Source of the DNA: Laburnicola sp. R22_1
Taxonomy: Eukaryota > Ascomycota > Dothideomycetes > Pleosporales > Didymosphaeriaceae
NCBI GenBank assembly: GCA_014281115.1
Contig: JACONQ010000008.1
Span: 1,240,001 to 1,304,000 of the forward strand
Reading direction: 5' to 3'
DNA length: 64,000 nt
Below, piece by piece: positions 36,377 to 47,937 of the stretch. The translations under genes were made by a program, and so were the position numbers. Positions within the stretch are counted from its first letter, which is position 1, and the number at the start of each line of letters is the position of its first letter. Below the pieces are notes generated by a model. It searched no databases and was not told the DNA's origin. It was given only the letters and a program-made list of their open reading frames with translations.

Positions 36377-36552
36377 ATGGATATCAACCGGCTCATCGAG
36401 CCTCAAGGCCCGGAGTTCACGGCGAGCACGAAGAGGCCCGCCTCAGTGTTAGCACCAACCAGAGCGACGATAACAGCTCGTGACGCGTATGCTGGCAATT
36501 TGCCTGCTTGTACAAATGCATCGCCGGCGTATGTATCCTCTTCAACAAGCTA
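36377..36552 (+). pseudogene. 5' end of an ORF interrupted by transposons
   Basis: ATG at 36377 opens a frame with balanced, normal-looking codon use, beginning MDINRLIEPQGPEF and Ser/Thr/Pro/Ala-rich. It is cut at TA 36553-36554 by the 2125-bp element. Without the two back-to-back elements (36555-40764) the frame would run on as SYNVALVYLL and stop shortly after. The function is unknown. It could be a disordered protein terminus or an unannotated short gene. Confidence 0.35.
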
Positions 36553-36554
36553 TA

Positions 36555-38679
36555 CCATGGGTGCGGGGTCAATGCGCGCCGAGCCTCAATGCGCGCTCAA
36601 CACCAAACCAGCTCAGCTAAACTTGAAGCTGCAGAGCTCCCTACAATTGCTATTATTATAAGAATTTCTGGTGATAAGGTCTATGAATCTTAATAATTAA
36701 TTATAGCTATAAAAATCTACTCGGAGTTCTAATATTCCGGCCCCGGCGCGACCGAGGCTGTAGAGGCTGTGATGCAGCACCTGAGGCCTCAGCAGCATCT
36801 ATAGCCTTATTAATAAGCTTTTTTTCCCTTATGCCCTGCTTAGGTAGCCTTAATGCCTTTTTGCTACCTTTCTTAGCTATTTTTATATAATTCTTATAGT
36901 GTTGCTGAGCCCTGCGAGCCTGCTGCTTCTAGGCTCGCTTAGCTGCCTGATCCGCCTTTGCCTTTGCTTGAGCTGCCTAAGCCTCAGCCCTTGCAACGCG
37001 CTTCTCTTAGAGTAGTCTAGCCTTTAGCTACTAGCTAGCCCTCTAAGCCTTAGCTGCCTTAGTTTTTTAGAGTACTAGCTACTCTACCTTAGCCTCTTTT
37101 TGCTGTAGACGATCACGTGCCTCCTGCACCTTCCTTAGGGACTAGAAAACAGCACCCCCTAAGTACTCAGTAGGCTGGTTATCCAGCAAAGGCTTGCCAC
37201 GCTTCCTACGCCTCTTCTTATTGCCTAGTGCTGCTCTTAGTCCCTCATTTTTATGCTGTAGTAGCTGTTTTTGTACGGCAATTAAGTGCACTGTTCGGCT
37301 TAGCTTCTTTGCCTTATTACTATTCCCTATATCTACTGCAGCCTTTAGGAGCCGATCGATTTTCCTCCAGTTAGACGCGCTGAGTACTGAGGTTGAGCTT
37401 TCTCTTAATTCCCGCTTGGGTAGGCTAGTCTTAGTGAATCTCTTAAGTATAACCTTTGGGTTGAGTGGTGATATGCCAGTAGCCTTAAAGGCCTTAATAA
37501 TTAATAGCTTCCTGAACGAGCTACCCTAAGCCCTCTAGAATAGGCTAAAGAAGTCTCTTTTTGCGATTAACGATAGTCCCTGGCACCTGTGTAGGAAGGC
37601 TGAGAGCTTAGCTAAGTAGGTAGTAGAGAGAGGCTTAAACATAATAATATTAAGCAGCTGTAGCGTATACGTTAAATAAGGCAGAAATATAGCTAGGAGT
37701 ATTCTATTCTAGTCATAGTAATTAATAAAATCCATAGTAAGGTAGGATCTATAGCCGTCAAGAATAAGTAGTCAGTAGGAGCGTCCAGCTTTCTCCTTAG
37801 TACAGCGATCGAACACCTGCTTAAGCCACGCGAGGCCTATCTTGTTATTTGTCTAGCTAGAAGGCGATAAGGTGATAAAGGCTGAGTGTTCCTAAGGGTT
37901 GATTTCTTCAACCCAGCTTGATTGTAGGCTACCTAAGGCAGCCTAATAGATAAGGGCTGGATCTAGAGCCGATCCGTCGGCGCATATGCAGGCTAGGAGC
38001 GAAATCCACTTACGACTACCATCCTGAATAGCCTGCCTCACCTCCTTGCTCTCGTACAGCTGCCTACTAAAGATCCGCTTTAAGCGAGTAGTAATGCCTA
38101 GTAGGATGCCTTTTTCGTCCATATTGTACGTGTGCTAAGGCTCGATATCGTATTAGCTAATTTTCTGCTGTAGTAGGTTAAAATATAGGCTGTACTTTGT
38201 CTCTAAGTTGGCTTTATAGCGATTGCTGTCCATTCCAGCTATCTATCTTAAAACTAGATTAATGCTGTGTCGCTTAACAAACTAATTAACCTAGTACATG
38301 CTAACGCTTATTTTAGCTATACAGGCTGCAAAGTTCTAGATTATTTACCGTGTAGGTGGTAGGCCTCGCTAAGTGAGTTTTTTAATATAGCGTATAAGCT
38401 CCTGCTCCTGTTAAGGGCGAAGTTTTCGTCGGTTGATTCCCTCAGCTGTACGCGACTGCGTTACAGCCTGGTGTCTCTAGGTGAGCGTAGAGCGTACAAC
38501 GCTATGCTCCTTCGCGATTTTTGTATAGTTAATAGAGTCTCTAGGTTCTTACAATTGTATCGCTTTAAGCGCAGCCTCAATTGACCCTATATTAGTAGCG
38601 ATAGGTGGTGTTGAAGCTTGAGGTGTTTTCGTGTTGAGCGCGCATTGAGGCTCGGCGCGCATTGACCCCGCACCCATGG
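36555..38679 (-). mobile_element. 2125-bp pogo-like transposon, copy B
   Basis: Same length as copy A at 26581-28705, with perfect 49-bp inverted ends (36555-36603; 38631-38679) flanked by TA at 36553-36554 and 38680-38681. Units of 17 bp lie at 36569-36585 and 36586-36602 on the left end. Differences from copy A are almost all C/T or G/A. Its right TA is also the left TA of the next element. Confidence 0.96.
36707..38590 (-). pseudogene. pogo-like DDE transposase, copy B (RIPed)
   Basis: Colinear with copy A. The start codon is now ATA (complement TAT at 38588-38590), a G-to-A change in the ATG, and internal TAA/TAG stops are frequent. It has the same domain order as copy A: HTH, CENP-B-type domain, DDE core with Asp losses, then a long Lys/Ala-rich, probably coiled-coil tail. 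Neither copy can supply active enzyme. Confidence 0.88.
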
Positions 38680-38681
38680 TA

Positions 38682-40764
38682 ACGTGTCCGTGCGCGTGAT
38701 GCGCGGGCAACACCAAAAACGCTCTATTGAAAACGAGGCTATAGAACCACCTACGATTAATATTATTACAAGATTTTCTTGCAGGGTAGTAAGTTAATAG
38801 CTGCAATTTATTTGCACTATTTAAATCTATCTAGAAGCTTAACGTTGCGGCCGCGGCGTGTAGATTTAGTTGGGACAGCAGATGCGCCCTCTAAGGCCTC
38901 CCCAACATCTGCAGCATTAATAAGACGTTTCTAACGCTTTCTGCTCTATAGAGATGGCTAAGAGGCCTTTCTTTTACCCTTTTGGGATATTTGTAGAGCC
39001 TTTTCTGCGTTGTAGGCAGACTTCTGGGCAGCGCGCTAAGCTGCCTTTTCAGCTCTCTCTTTCTCTTTTGCCTCCTTAGCTGCCTCTCGCGCAACACGCT
39101 TCTCCTGCTAGATCTTCTCTTTATATAACTTAGCTGCCTTCTTTAGCTCTGCTGTCTCTGCTTTTTGAAGCTGCTGCTGCTTCTCCTCCTGCTCCTTGAT
39201 AGATTAACGAACACGTGCCTCCCTTAGCTTCCTTGGTGACCAGAAGACTGCTCCACCATGATACTCCTGACGCTGTTGGAGATCTAGAGTCTTGCCCTTC
39301 TTTCTGCGCTTCTCCTTAATAGATAGTGCCTGCTTAATCCTATCCATCTCATGCTTGAGTAGCTTATTTTGGACAGATAGGTGGTGGAGCGATTGACGAA
39401 GCTTCTGTGTATCTCTACTACTCTGATCCTTGACCGCAGAGCGTATAAGCCTATCCACCTTTCTCTAATCATAATCGCTAAGTGATGATAGAGAGCTTTC
39501 TCTTAAATCTTGAGATTTAGTGAATCTATTAAGGATTATATTCGGATTAGGTGGTGATATGCCTGTTGCCCTAAAAGAGCTAAGGATTTTTAATTCCTTA
39601 AAGGAAGCCTTCCACGCATTCCAGAATAGGGGGAAGAAGTCGCCTTTAGTGATAGAAGCTAGGCCCTGACTTCTATAGAGGTGTGTTGACAGTTCTGTTA
39701 AGTAGGCTGTTAATAGAGGCTTGAATATCGCAACGTTAAGTGGCTAAAGCGTATGAGTTAAATAAGGAGGCAGGACGGCAAGCAGGATCTTATTCCAATC
39801 ACAGTAGTCAATAAAGTCTATAGTGATATGGGAGCCGTGGCCATCTAGGATTAGGAGTTAATATAATTGTTAGGTCTTCTCTCTTGTACAGCGATTAAAC
39901 ACCTGTTTAAGCCAGGCAAGCCTAATATTATTGTTCGTCCAGCCAGAGGATAATAAGGTAATAAAGACTTCATAATCTCCTGCCTTAATATCCTCTACCC
40001 AGCTTGATTGGATGCCCTTGTTAGCAGCCTTATAGATAAGGCTTGGTGGCAGAGCTGATCTATCAGCGTAGATACATGCCAGGAGCGTGATCCACGCGCA
40101 ATTGCCATTCTGGAGTAATGCCCTAACCTCCTTCTTCTCCCACATTCGTCTGCTGAATATCCTCTTTGATCTACCAACAATACTAATTAGGAAGCCTTTC
40201 TTATCTATATTATAGGTATAACGAGGATCTATCTAATCTTAATCAATCTTGCTGTGTAGAAGGTGGAAATAGAGGCGATATTTATCCACTAAATCAGCTT
40301 TGTGGCGATTGCTGTCCATGCCAACTATCCATTGTGAGATAAGATAAATGCTGTGTTGGTTGATAAAGCGGGTAACCCAGCTCTCGCTAACTGGCTCTTT
40401 CGCTATTGCAGAGGCAAAGTTCTGTATTATCTCTCTAGTAGGAGGTGTATGTCTCTCTGTGAGTCTTTTGATATATCGTACAAGCTCCTGCTCTTGCTAC
40501 GGGGTGAGCTTTTGCTGGCTAGAGTTCTTGACTTGTGTAGGGCGCGTTATCCCTTGATGCCTTCGGATCAATGTAGACCGTACAACACCATATTTAGCAG
40601 CAGTTTTTGTGTACGAGAAAGTTTCGCCTGGCTCTATTGATTCAATATCATCAATCGCCGCTTAAATTGGATCCATATTAATGGAGTTGTCGCGTATTGA
40701 AAGTAGGGCGTTTTGGTGTTGCCCGCGCATCACGCGAATCCGCGCATCACGCGCACGGACACGT
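38682..40764 (-). mobile_element. 2083-bp pogo-like transposon, lightly RIPed
   Basis: Bounded by TA at 38680-38681 and 40765-40766. The right end (40711-40764) reads inward as tip ACGTGTCCGTG, two 17-bp units starting CGCGTGATGCGCGG at 40737-40753 and 40720-40736, then ACACCAAAA. The left end has the same tip at 38682-38692 but only one 17-bp unit, 38693-38709, followed directly by ACACCAAAA. One transposase fills the minus strand. It is related to the 2125-bp family at protein level but has different ends. Confidence 0.95.
38817..40676 (-). pseudogene. pogo-like DDE transposase, near full length
   Basis: 620 codons in one unbroken frame from ATG at 40676 to TAG at 38817, with about a dozen RIP-type stops. 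The HTH region (SYTKTAAKYGVVRSTLIRRH) is followed by a CENP-B-type domain (ELVRYIKRLTERHTPPT; SWVTRFINQHSIYL). In the DDE core YNIDKKGFLISI and LLILDGHGSHIT keep two Asp, but PLNVAIFKPL has lost the third. A conserved ESWVxRF-like and GWTNNN segment lies between them. The C-terminal third is Lys/Glu/Ala-rich with strong coiled-coil character, then GRNVKLLDRF. It is homologous end to end with the 2125-bp family transposase. Confidence 0.92.
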
Positions 40765-40766
40765 TA

Positions 40767-43700
40767 ACGTAGCGCTTGTATATTTGTTACTAACTTTAGG
40801 CTAACAACCCTAGTTCTAACTGTTCTAAAAGGCATTACTAGTAAACACTATAATTTATAAAGGGTCTCTTAGCTCTAGTAGGTTATCTCTAGCCTATAAG
40901 CTAAAGTAGACTGCCTCTCTAACTCCACTTATAGGGAAGCCTCTAGCTAAGAATCCTAGGTAGAGTGTTAAGTAAGATAATCTACTTATTAAGTTATATA
41001 GTTATAGCGCAATATAAAAAGATATTATTAAATAGTTAGAATAGATCTCTACTAGGTGCTATTTATAGTATTAAAACTTTTAGAGAAATATAGTCTTAGT
41101 AAAGACTAGATAAGAAAGCTTCTAGAAGTTTATAAAATATATATACAAAACTATTCTATTATTACGCTACTTTAATAGTTATTACTATATCTATTTATTT
41201 GTTAATAAGTTACTTTAGTTAGAGAAAGAAAATATAGTAGTAAGTAGTATTAGTAATATAGTTACTATAGCGTATATATAAGTTAATATAGGTAAATATT
41301 AAAATAGGCAAAGATAATTCTATTCTTTAACTAGCACTATTACTACTAGGCCTAATTAACTTATTAGCGCTATATAAAGGGTAGTCCCTTTTACTATAAG
41401 CTAAAGTAGAAGTAGCTAATAGAAGTAAAATAAACGTACGTAATATTCATAATACTAATTAGAATACTAAATAGAAGCGGGCATATAAAATATATAATTT
41501 TATCCCCTTTATAATATAGGATTCTTTTATATTATAAACTATAATAAATATTAGTATTATAAACTTTAACCTAATTATAGACCTAATATTACCTAGTTTA
41601 TTAAAGTCTCTAAGATGCTAATAAGACAGTGTAACTTTATAGCGTAAAAGAGAGAATATTACTACTTAGCTATCTAATACTTTTATTTTTAATCTAGTTA
41701 GAAACTAGTGAATAACTATTAAATAGAAAAATCTAAGTACTAGTAAGTTTAAAGCAGAAATATATAAACCCTATAATTATAATATACACTAATTTTACTA
41801 GATAAAGCTACTAAAGCAATTCTTAAGAAATAGAATAAAGACTAGAAAATGCACTTACGTAGTAATAGAACGGTTTAACTTAGCGATTACATTACTAATA
41901 GCCTAGGTTATTAGCAACCCTTTTGCGATATTTAGAATATTACTTATATAAGTAGTATAATTAGTTAGCTTCTACTTAATATCCTAGATATAGCTTTATA
42001 TCTTAAGAAATTTCTAGAGTCTATACTTAAGTAGGCCTAATCTATAGTAGTATTTCTACTACAATATAAATAAGACTCTAAAATATTACTTAGGCTTAAG
42101 CTTATCTCGTTTTTAAATATACACGTTTACATCTAATAAAGAACTAATAGTAACTATAAAGTAGTCTTTAAAGCTAATAGTATTCTAAAGGTATTTATAC
42201 GCAATCTATTAGAAAGATATATTCTTTTATTAGAATTTATAAATACACTTAGAAGTGTTAGCGTAGATATTAAAGAGCTTTAAAGCGGCTTATTAAGGAT
42301 AAAAAAGTAGGTTATTAATAAATATACTAAGCTAGTACTTTATAAATTACTAAAGAATAAGACTATATATAACCTATAATTCTTATCTCTTAAATCTAAG
42401 AAAGTAAGAGACTAAGAAGAGGAAATAGTAGAGAATATAAAATAAGGATAACAATTTTTCTAGTTAGTAAAAGTTATAAGGCGTAACGTACGCAAGTAGC
42501 TATATAGTTCTATATTATTTTATTATTTATTTTTATCTAACTCTTCTTTACTTAGAGCTTAAATTTAAATAGGTTTAGTATTACCTTTTTATATTCCTTC
42601 TTTAGCGCCTCTATAATTAAGTTTAACTTCTTAGTAGATATAGTATATAGCGGCGCCTTTAAGTAAAAAAAGATTAAGCTAAATATTATTACTATTAGTA
42701 AAGGCCTTAGTGGCAGATATATTTCCATATTTATAATACTAGTTAATAGCAAGATCTATAAAGTAGTCTAGAGTTTTAATTATAGGCAAATATTCTAGAC
42801 ACAACTAGTAGCCTATACTAGCGCACTCTAAGTCTAATAGATTGTTAAGAAATAGTAGCTTATAGAGTAGTGCGCTAAAAAGAGCGATAAATCAGCGAAG
42901 TTACTAAATAAAGCCTTTTGCAAAGCCAAATATATAGAGAAGAAATAGAGTTATAGGCTTTTTTAGTCTCTAGAGTTTATAGTAAATCTATAGACCAAAG
43001 TATTCTTTTTTAAAAACACCGCGTTTAGGTTTATAGGTACCTAATAAAGCGATAATATTAATTACTTAATATAGTAACTAATTAGCCGGCGCTTATATAT
43101 ATTGCACCCTAATTGCGAATATAACTTATATAACTAGGCAGACTTCCTATTACCTCGCTTTTATATAAAAGTGCTAATTACATCCTTTATATAGATCATA
43201 ACTTAAATTTTATATCGCTTAGTATTATTAAGCAGATTAGTAGCCTCTAACTAGCGATATCTCAATATCCTCGCAAAATAATAAGGTTAATATAAACTTT
43301 CTTTTTGTAAACTTTTTATATAAACTATTTAACCCCCTTTACTTAATTATAGAGAATGCTATTCTTTGCCTTATAATATCTTCTAAAACTACTAATAACC
43401 TACGTACTAGATTAAGCTAGATAGGTTCTAATATAGCCTCTTTTTCTAAATATGTCTAGGACAAATATCTCTAAGCGTTACGCTGCTACCTAAGGGTGGC
43501 CTATGCGTTATCTCTATTCTGCGCGTCGCGCCTATCCTTAATTAGCAATTACACTAATTAGATTAGTTAAACTATAGCCTCTAACTAGCTATTATATAAA
43601 CTACGCTATAAAATAAAATAAATTCTAAGTTACTATATTTTACACTATTTAAACGCCTTACCTTATTTATTATATAATACTAGTCTTATATTTTTATTTA

Positions 43701-44990
43701 ACTTTCTTTATATCTTTTAATACTAAGCCTTAAACACTCTACGCTACGCGAGACTAATATTATACTATACATTATTAATTAGAGTCTATAGGGATAGAGA
43801 AAACCTAAATTACCGCTTATACTAGGGTTTTCTAATTTTTAGCGAAGGGAACTAGGTTGGAAACTTACTACACATATAGTTACTATCTTTTTAAGGGTTG
43901 ATTTATTAGTTCGAAACTCGAAGCGGTGTTCTACTAGAAAGTTAGACTTATAAAGAGAGAGTACTCTTAAGTTATATTAAGTTTATAAAGTATAATTAGT
44001 TTATAAAGATTATATTAAATAAGCCAGCACTATAAAATAACAAAGTAAGTTAAGTACACAGTTGCTAATAACTAAACGTAATTCTAATTGCTCTAGAATT
44101 AGTGTTAAGACTAGACGCTAAAGTGCGTAATAGCACTTAAAGCCAAGAAGTTACTTCTTGCTAGTACTTCGAATTAGGTTTAAGGACTTGTTAGAAAGTC
44201 CTCTAAGAACGTTACTACAGTAATAGATAAAAGATAGACTATAGCTAGAAGATAGAGATTAGTGCAATTAAGAAAATATAGATTTAATTAAATATTATAG
44301 CCCACTATATAATATAAGCTCTTACTTAAGCTCTAATAGTAAGGCGTAAGTACTATCTAGTATCTTTAGAATTATACAATTAATTATAGAAGACTATATA
44401 GTATTCTAAGTGTGGAACGTTACTTTAAAGTATTTATATTCTAGTATACTAAACTCCAAAACTTTTATATCTATAATAGTAACTATATTTAGTTAATTGT
44501 TAACAAGTATATTGTCTAGAGTAAGATCTCTATAGCAGAATATAGCGAATTTATTACTAAGGCGCTAAATTCTTTCTATTAGATACGCGTTATTAGCATT
44601 AAATAGTCTATTAGGCCTAGAGTTCTAAAGTGCGTTAATAAGCCTATTGCAGTATTCTATACATAATCTAAAAGGGCCGTATTCCTAGTGTAGTATATTT
44701 GTTATAGGCAGGTGTTAAAAAAAGATATCGTAATATAGTTTAAAGCCTATAGATCCAAAAAAGTCGCCACATAGATCTATCTAGCTTCTAACAAATCCTA
44801 ACAGTTGTTCGGTCACCCTTTGCATCTATACCTTGTCTATAATATACAAGATGTTATAGAGTGGTCTTCCTATAACTCTAGATATGAAAATATTACTAAA
44901 GCCATCCTTTTCGTAAGCCCTAAACACTTGCGGAACAGGCACATAAGTTAATAAGGCAACAAATTGCAATACTTCTGCCTCTAAGACCTT
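40767..44990. other. RIP-degraded repeat DNA, identity not recovered
   Basis: AT-rich with CA/TG depletion and no recognised protein motif. The minus-strand frame near 42550-42900 is protein-like but not assignable, and TGA scarcity makes such frames uninformative. The segment directly follows the TA of the 38682 element, so it may be the ancient host of that insertion. Confidence 0.55.
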
Positions 44991-45602
44991 CACGTTGGGC
45001 CCTCTTTTAAGTATCCAGTCAGAATCTTGTAGGTGCTATATAGATTTGTCAACCTTGTGCACGGCGATGTTTTTGGCTCTTATTATATCAACGACAGTAG
45101 TGAGGTCGGTATCCAAAACAACCGGCATAGGAAGCTTTTCGGCAAAGAGGGCGTCTCTGACAGGGCCATTGTTAGCACAAAGAGAGATGTAATAGAAAGA
45201 AAGACAGGCTTACTGTGGAGGAGGCGGAGGGGGAGAGGGAGGACTAATTAAGGCCATGACAAAGGGGAGCTTGCAAGAACGAATGCTGGTATGTTATGGT
45301 GTTGCGGCAATCGAGCAACGCGCCGCTCAGAAGAATGACGGATAGCAAGAGCGGCCTAGGAGGCAGGATGGAGACGACGCGCAGGCCACCCTTAGGCGGC
45401 TGCGTGACGCTCGGAGGAGGCTCGCTTAAATTTCCTCTAGATCTGTGGCGGTGCTGTGGCTTCGCCTTGGTTATGGACGGCGCAGGAAAAACGTTGCAGC
45501 TGTACGCCAAGGATGGAGCCGCTTCCGCTAGTAAGTGTAAATGCAACAGATCTTGGTCAGCACCACAACATTCAACACGATCTGTCTGGCGGCCGATTCT
45601 TT
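44991..45602. other. GC-richer segment, overlapping ORFs, no gene called
   Basis: Balanced composition. Open frames overlap on both strands: + 45296-45604, and - 45244-45636, the latter without an ATG start. None has a recognised domain. With two complementary frames open, coding cannot be decided by reading alone. Confidence 0.35.
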
Positions 45603-46017
45603 GACCATCGCCAGCGACCAACATCACCAGCGACAAGCGCAGTCAGCAATCTTCAACGCTGACATCGGCCGGCGATTGCTATCTTTAGCAATAGCGTGAC
45701 CGTCGCTAGCGGTCATATCACTAGCGACCCACGAAGTAGCCATCGCTGGAGATGTAGGTCGCTGGAGCTGGGATGGTCGCCGGTCGCTAGAGATGTGGGT
45801 CGGTGGAAATCTCTAGCGATCCTTTGCGAGGAAATCTCTAGCGATTTTTAATCTTTAGCAATTAAACTACGTAGTCGCTGATGGTCGCCAGCGGGCTGAC
45901 ATCGCTGGCGATAGCTATCTTTAGCGGTTAACCGCCCCAACATCGCCAAAGATAGTCACCGCTAGCGACGTCAGTCACTACTGTATGATCTTTAGCGATC
46001 CGTGTCTCTAGCGACGG
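45603..46017. repeat. cluster of short palindromic TCGC-N2-GCGA motifs
   Basis: About 18 occurrences in 415 bp of a degenerate near-palindrome: ATCGCCAGCGAC, GTCGCTAGCGGTC, ATCGCTGGCGAT, CACCGCTAGCGACG and variants with TCTTTAGCGAT or TCTCTAGCGAT. Examples lie at about 45607, 45699, 45832, 45898, 45955, 45990 and 46005. Spacing is irregular, so this is not a simple tandem array. CTCTAGCGA/CTTTAGCGA look like RIP or mutational derivatives of CGCTAGCGA. Repeated copies of one small hairpin, or binding sites, are possible. Confidence 0.8.
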
Positions 46018-46424
46018 ACGCCTTGTGTTGCCGTATACGGGTAGCGTAGTTCGGTTAGCGCCCCCTCGGCTCGTTTCAGACTGATTCCTGCTCCTCGCCA
46101 GCGCCAAGCTCGGAGCGTCAGACCTTCTCGCCAACTAACCGCTTTCTCCATTCGACTTCGCGCCAACACTCCTGCATTCATCCTTCAATCCAGTCATCAT
46201 ATATCCAGCGCCGCACTGTGCGTTACGCTTCTCTCTCAATACTAATGGCCCCGCAGCCCAATTCTGTATAAGCGTTTAAGTGAAAGATGGCTAGAACGCG
46301 CGACAAGCTGACCGCGTGGCGCAGACCATGCCAAGCCAGAAATTTTTCAGAGCCGGAGTCATTACCATCGGCAAAAACGATTCACTAAATCTCCGATTAT
46401 AGTACGCAAACGCGCGCTCTGTGA
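46018..46424. other. unassigned sequence before transposase fragment
   Basis: Balanced composition, falling into light RIP. An ATG near 46243 (MAPQPNSV) is stopped after eight codons; another at 46287 opens MARTRDKLTAWRRPC before a RIP-type stop. Not recognised; possibly a chimeric or rearranged 5' part of the adjacent transposase. Confidence 0.3.
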
Positions 46425-46881
46425 GGATTCTGGTACAAGCTTGTACAGGAGACGCCGTTACCACCAGGGACAGCAGCAGGCGCTAAGGCAGCATGGATAG
46501 CTAAGACGCCTTACACTACTACTTAGGTTGAGCAGCAGCCTAAGCTTATACGTAATTGTCTGCAGCGACAGTCTTAGAGTCCTATAAGCCAAGCTATTGT
46601 GTAGCTTGTTAAAGGCCGCCAGCTTGCAATAAACTTAGCAACGATCTTAGCAGAGGATAATAGAAGGCTACAAGCAGCTAACTATCGCCATAGACAAAGG
46701 CAGGACAGGCGCAGATAGTATATTGCCTCTGGAGGGGCTCTATAGGCTGAGGAGGGTTAAAGGCTGGCTGCAGAGGCTGGAAGGGTGCTCTAGCAGGAGG
46801 ACCGTGCAGGACGATTACGAGCACCACCTACATGCAGTAACTGCCACGAGCAAGGCCATAGAAGGATTTAGTGTACCCAGA
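46425..46881 (+). pseudogene. C-terminal fragment of a Fot1-like transposase
   Basis: The frame reads ETPLPPGTAAGAKAAWIAKTP, then QLVKGRQLAINLATILAED, NRRLQAAN, a basic stretch, GGALQAEEGQRL, and a CCHC knuckle CSNCHEQGHRRI-stop-C near 46825-46866. This parallels the C-terminus of the 30897-element transposase (RTPP, WESQTP, KLVKGAEL, RNAKLQAAN, GALTAKEGQRL, CGRCGEPGHNRTTC) part by part. Stops are RIP-type. The catalytic core is absent upstream, so this is a 5'-truncated copy. Confidence 0.82.
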
Positions 46882-47092
46882 GATTGTAGCTATTATATAA
46901 ATCTATCTATATTAAATTTAACTGTTGCGTTAATAAGCTATCGTGCAAAAAGCCGCGTTAGTTTTAGTAGGGTGCGTAGGTTACTAGTGGGATATGTTAT
47001 CCTATCCTTAGCAATTAGAGCGAGATCTATTATTACATAAGTAGTAGTTACAAGGTAACCGCTACTTAACGTGTTCTACTAATTATTTAGCC

Positions 47093-47740
47093 ACACTAAA
47101 ACTCTTTTATTACACTTTATCTACCTCTTTACTTAGCTTATCTACTATAATCGCTTAATGTGAGCTACTTTAACCCTTTTAAAAGCGCATATAGCAAAGT
47201 AGTAAAGGAAAAAATAAGGCTTTACATAAACTATATTATAAAAAATAAGTTTCTAAAGGCCTAATATCTAGTATATATAGTAGTTATAACGTTAAAAAAT
47301 ATTTAGAGTAGTTTCTAGAAAATAGGGCTTATTCTATACAACTCTAAATATATTCTTTAAGGCTTAAATCCTATTATACAAATACCTAGTTTCTAGCTTA
47401 TAGAGGGCTTAGAGTAGAAGTTAAAAATACCTTAAACGCTATCTAAAATTAAACGCTAGGCAAGCTATATTAAAGAGTAACGTAGGCTTTATATAAATAT
47501 ATTCTATTTGCTAATAGATTACGCGTTTAGGTAGTTACTAAAGGGCTTTAAGAAGGCGGTATATAAGAAGGCAATTTTTAAAGTTAAAGTTAACGAGCTT
47601 TAAGCTAAAAATGCTTATTAAAAATAAAAATAAGTATAGCACTATAGGACTATTATATAGAAAGGTATTTTATTTATTTAGAATAGCTAGAATATTATAT
47701 AGACCTGTGGGTTAGTAAAGTAAATCTATATTAAAGGTAT
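47093..47740 (+). pseudogene. Fot1-like transposase fragment (heavily RIPed)
   Basis: The frame reads NSFITLYLPLYLAYLL-stop-SLNVSYFNPFKSAYSKVVKEKIRLYINYI, expected from a segment of type LTLYLPPHSSHLLQPLDVSCFSPFK in the family. It continues with TLKNI-stop-SSF-stop-KIGLILYNSKYIL, then IP-stop-TLSKIKR and QLLKGFKKAVYKKAIF. The third catalytic Asp became Asn (LNVSYF). The N-terminal half and second Asp are missing, so the copy is truncated at about 47085. The 3' terminus with its 17-bp array is at 47938-48021. Confidence 0.85.
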
Positions 47741-47937
47741 ACTACCTAAGTTATATACGCCTTACACATAACTATAAAAGCGTATACTACTCTAGTATAG
47801 TATATACTCTTTAACTAAGCATAATACCTATATGTGCCCTAGGTATTAAATAACGAAATAGATACTATTATAGCTTTTATTATATATATTATAGGTAGTA
47901 AAAGTAAGTATTATATATAATACGCGATGGGGCTAAT

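Noticed and set aside
37194..37529. 111-codon + strand ORF inside the 2125-bp copy B
   Set aside because: It is the antisense shadow of the minus-strand transposase coiled-coil region and is not preserved as a known protein.
38891..39097. 68-codon minus-strand ORF rich in Arg/Lys
   Set aside because: It is in a different frame from the 620-codon transposase that covers it, so it is a shadow.
45244..45636. 130-codon minus-strand ORF opposite a 102-codon + strand ORF
   Set aside because: Overlapping open frames in a GC-rich island without recognisable domains, and the minus-strand one lacks an ATG start; neither can be preferred.
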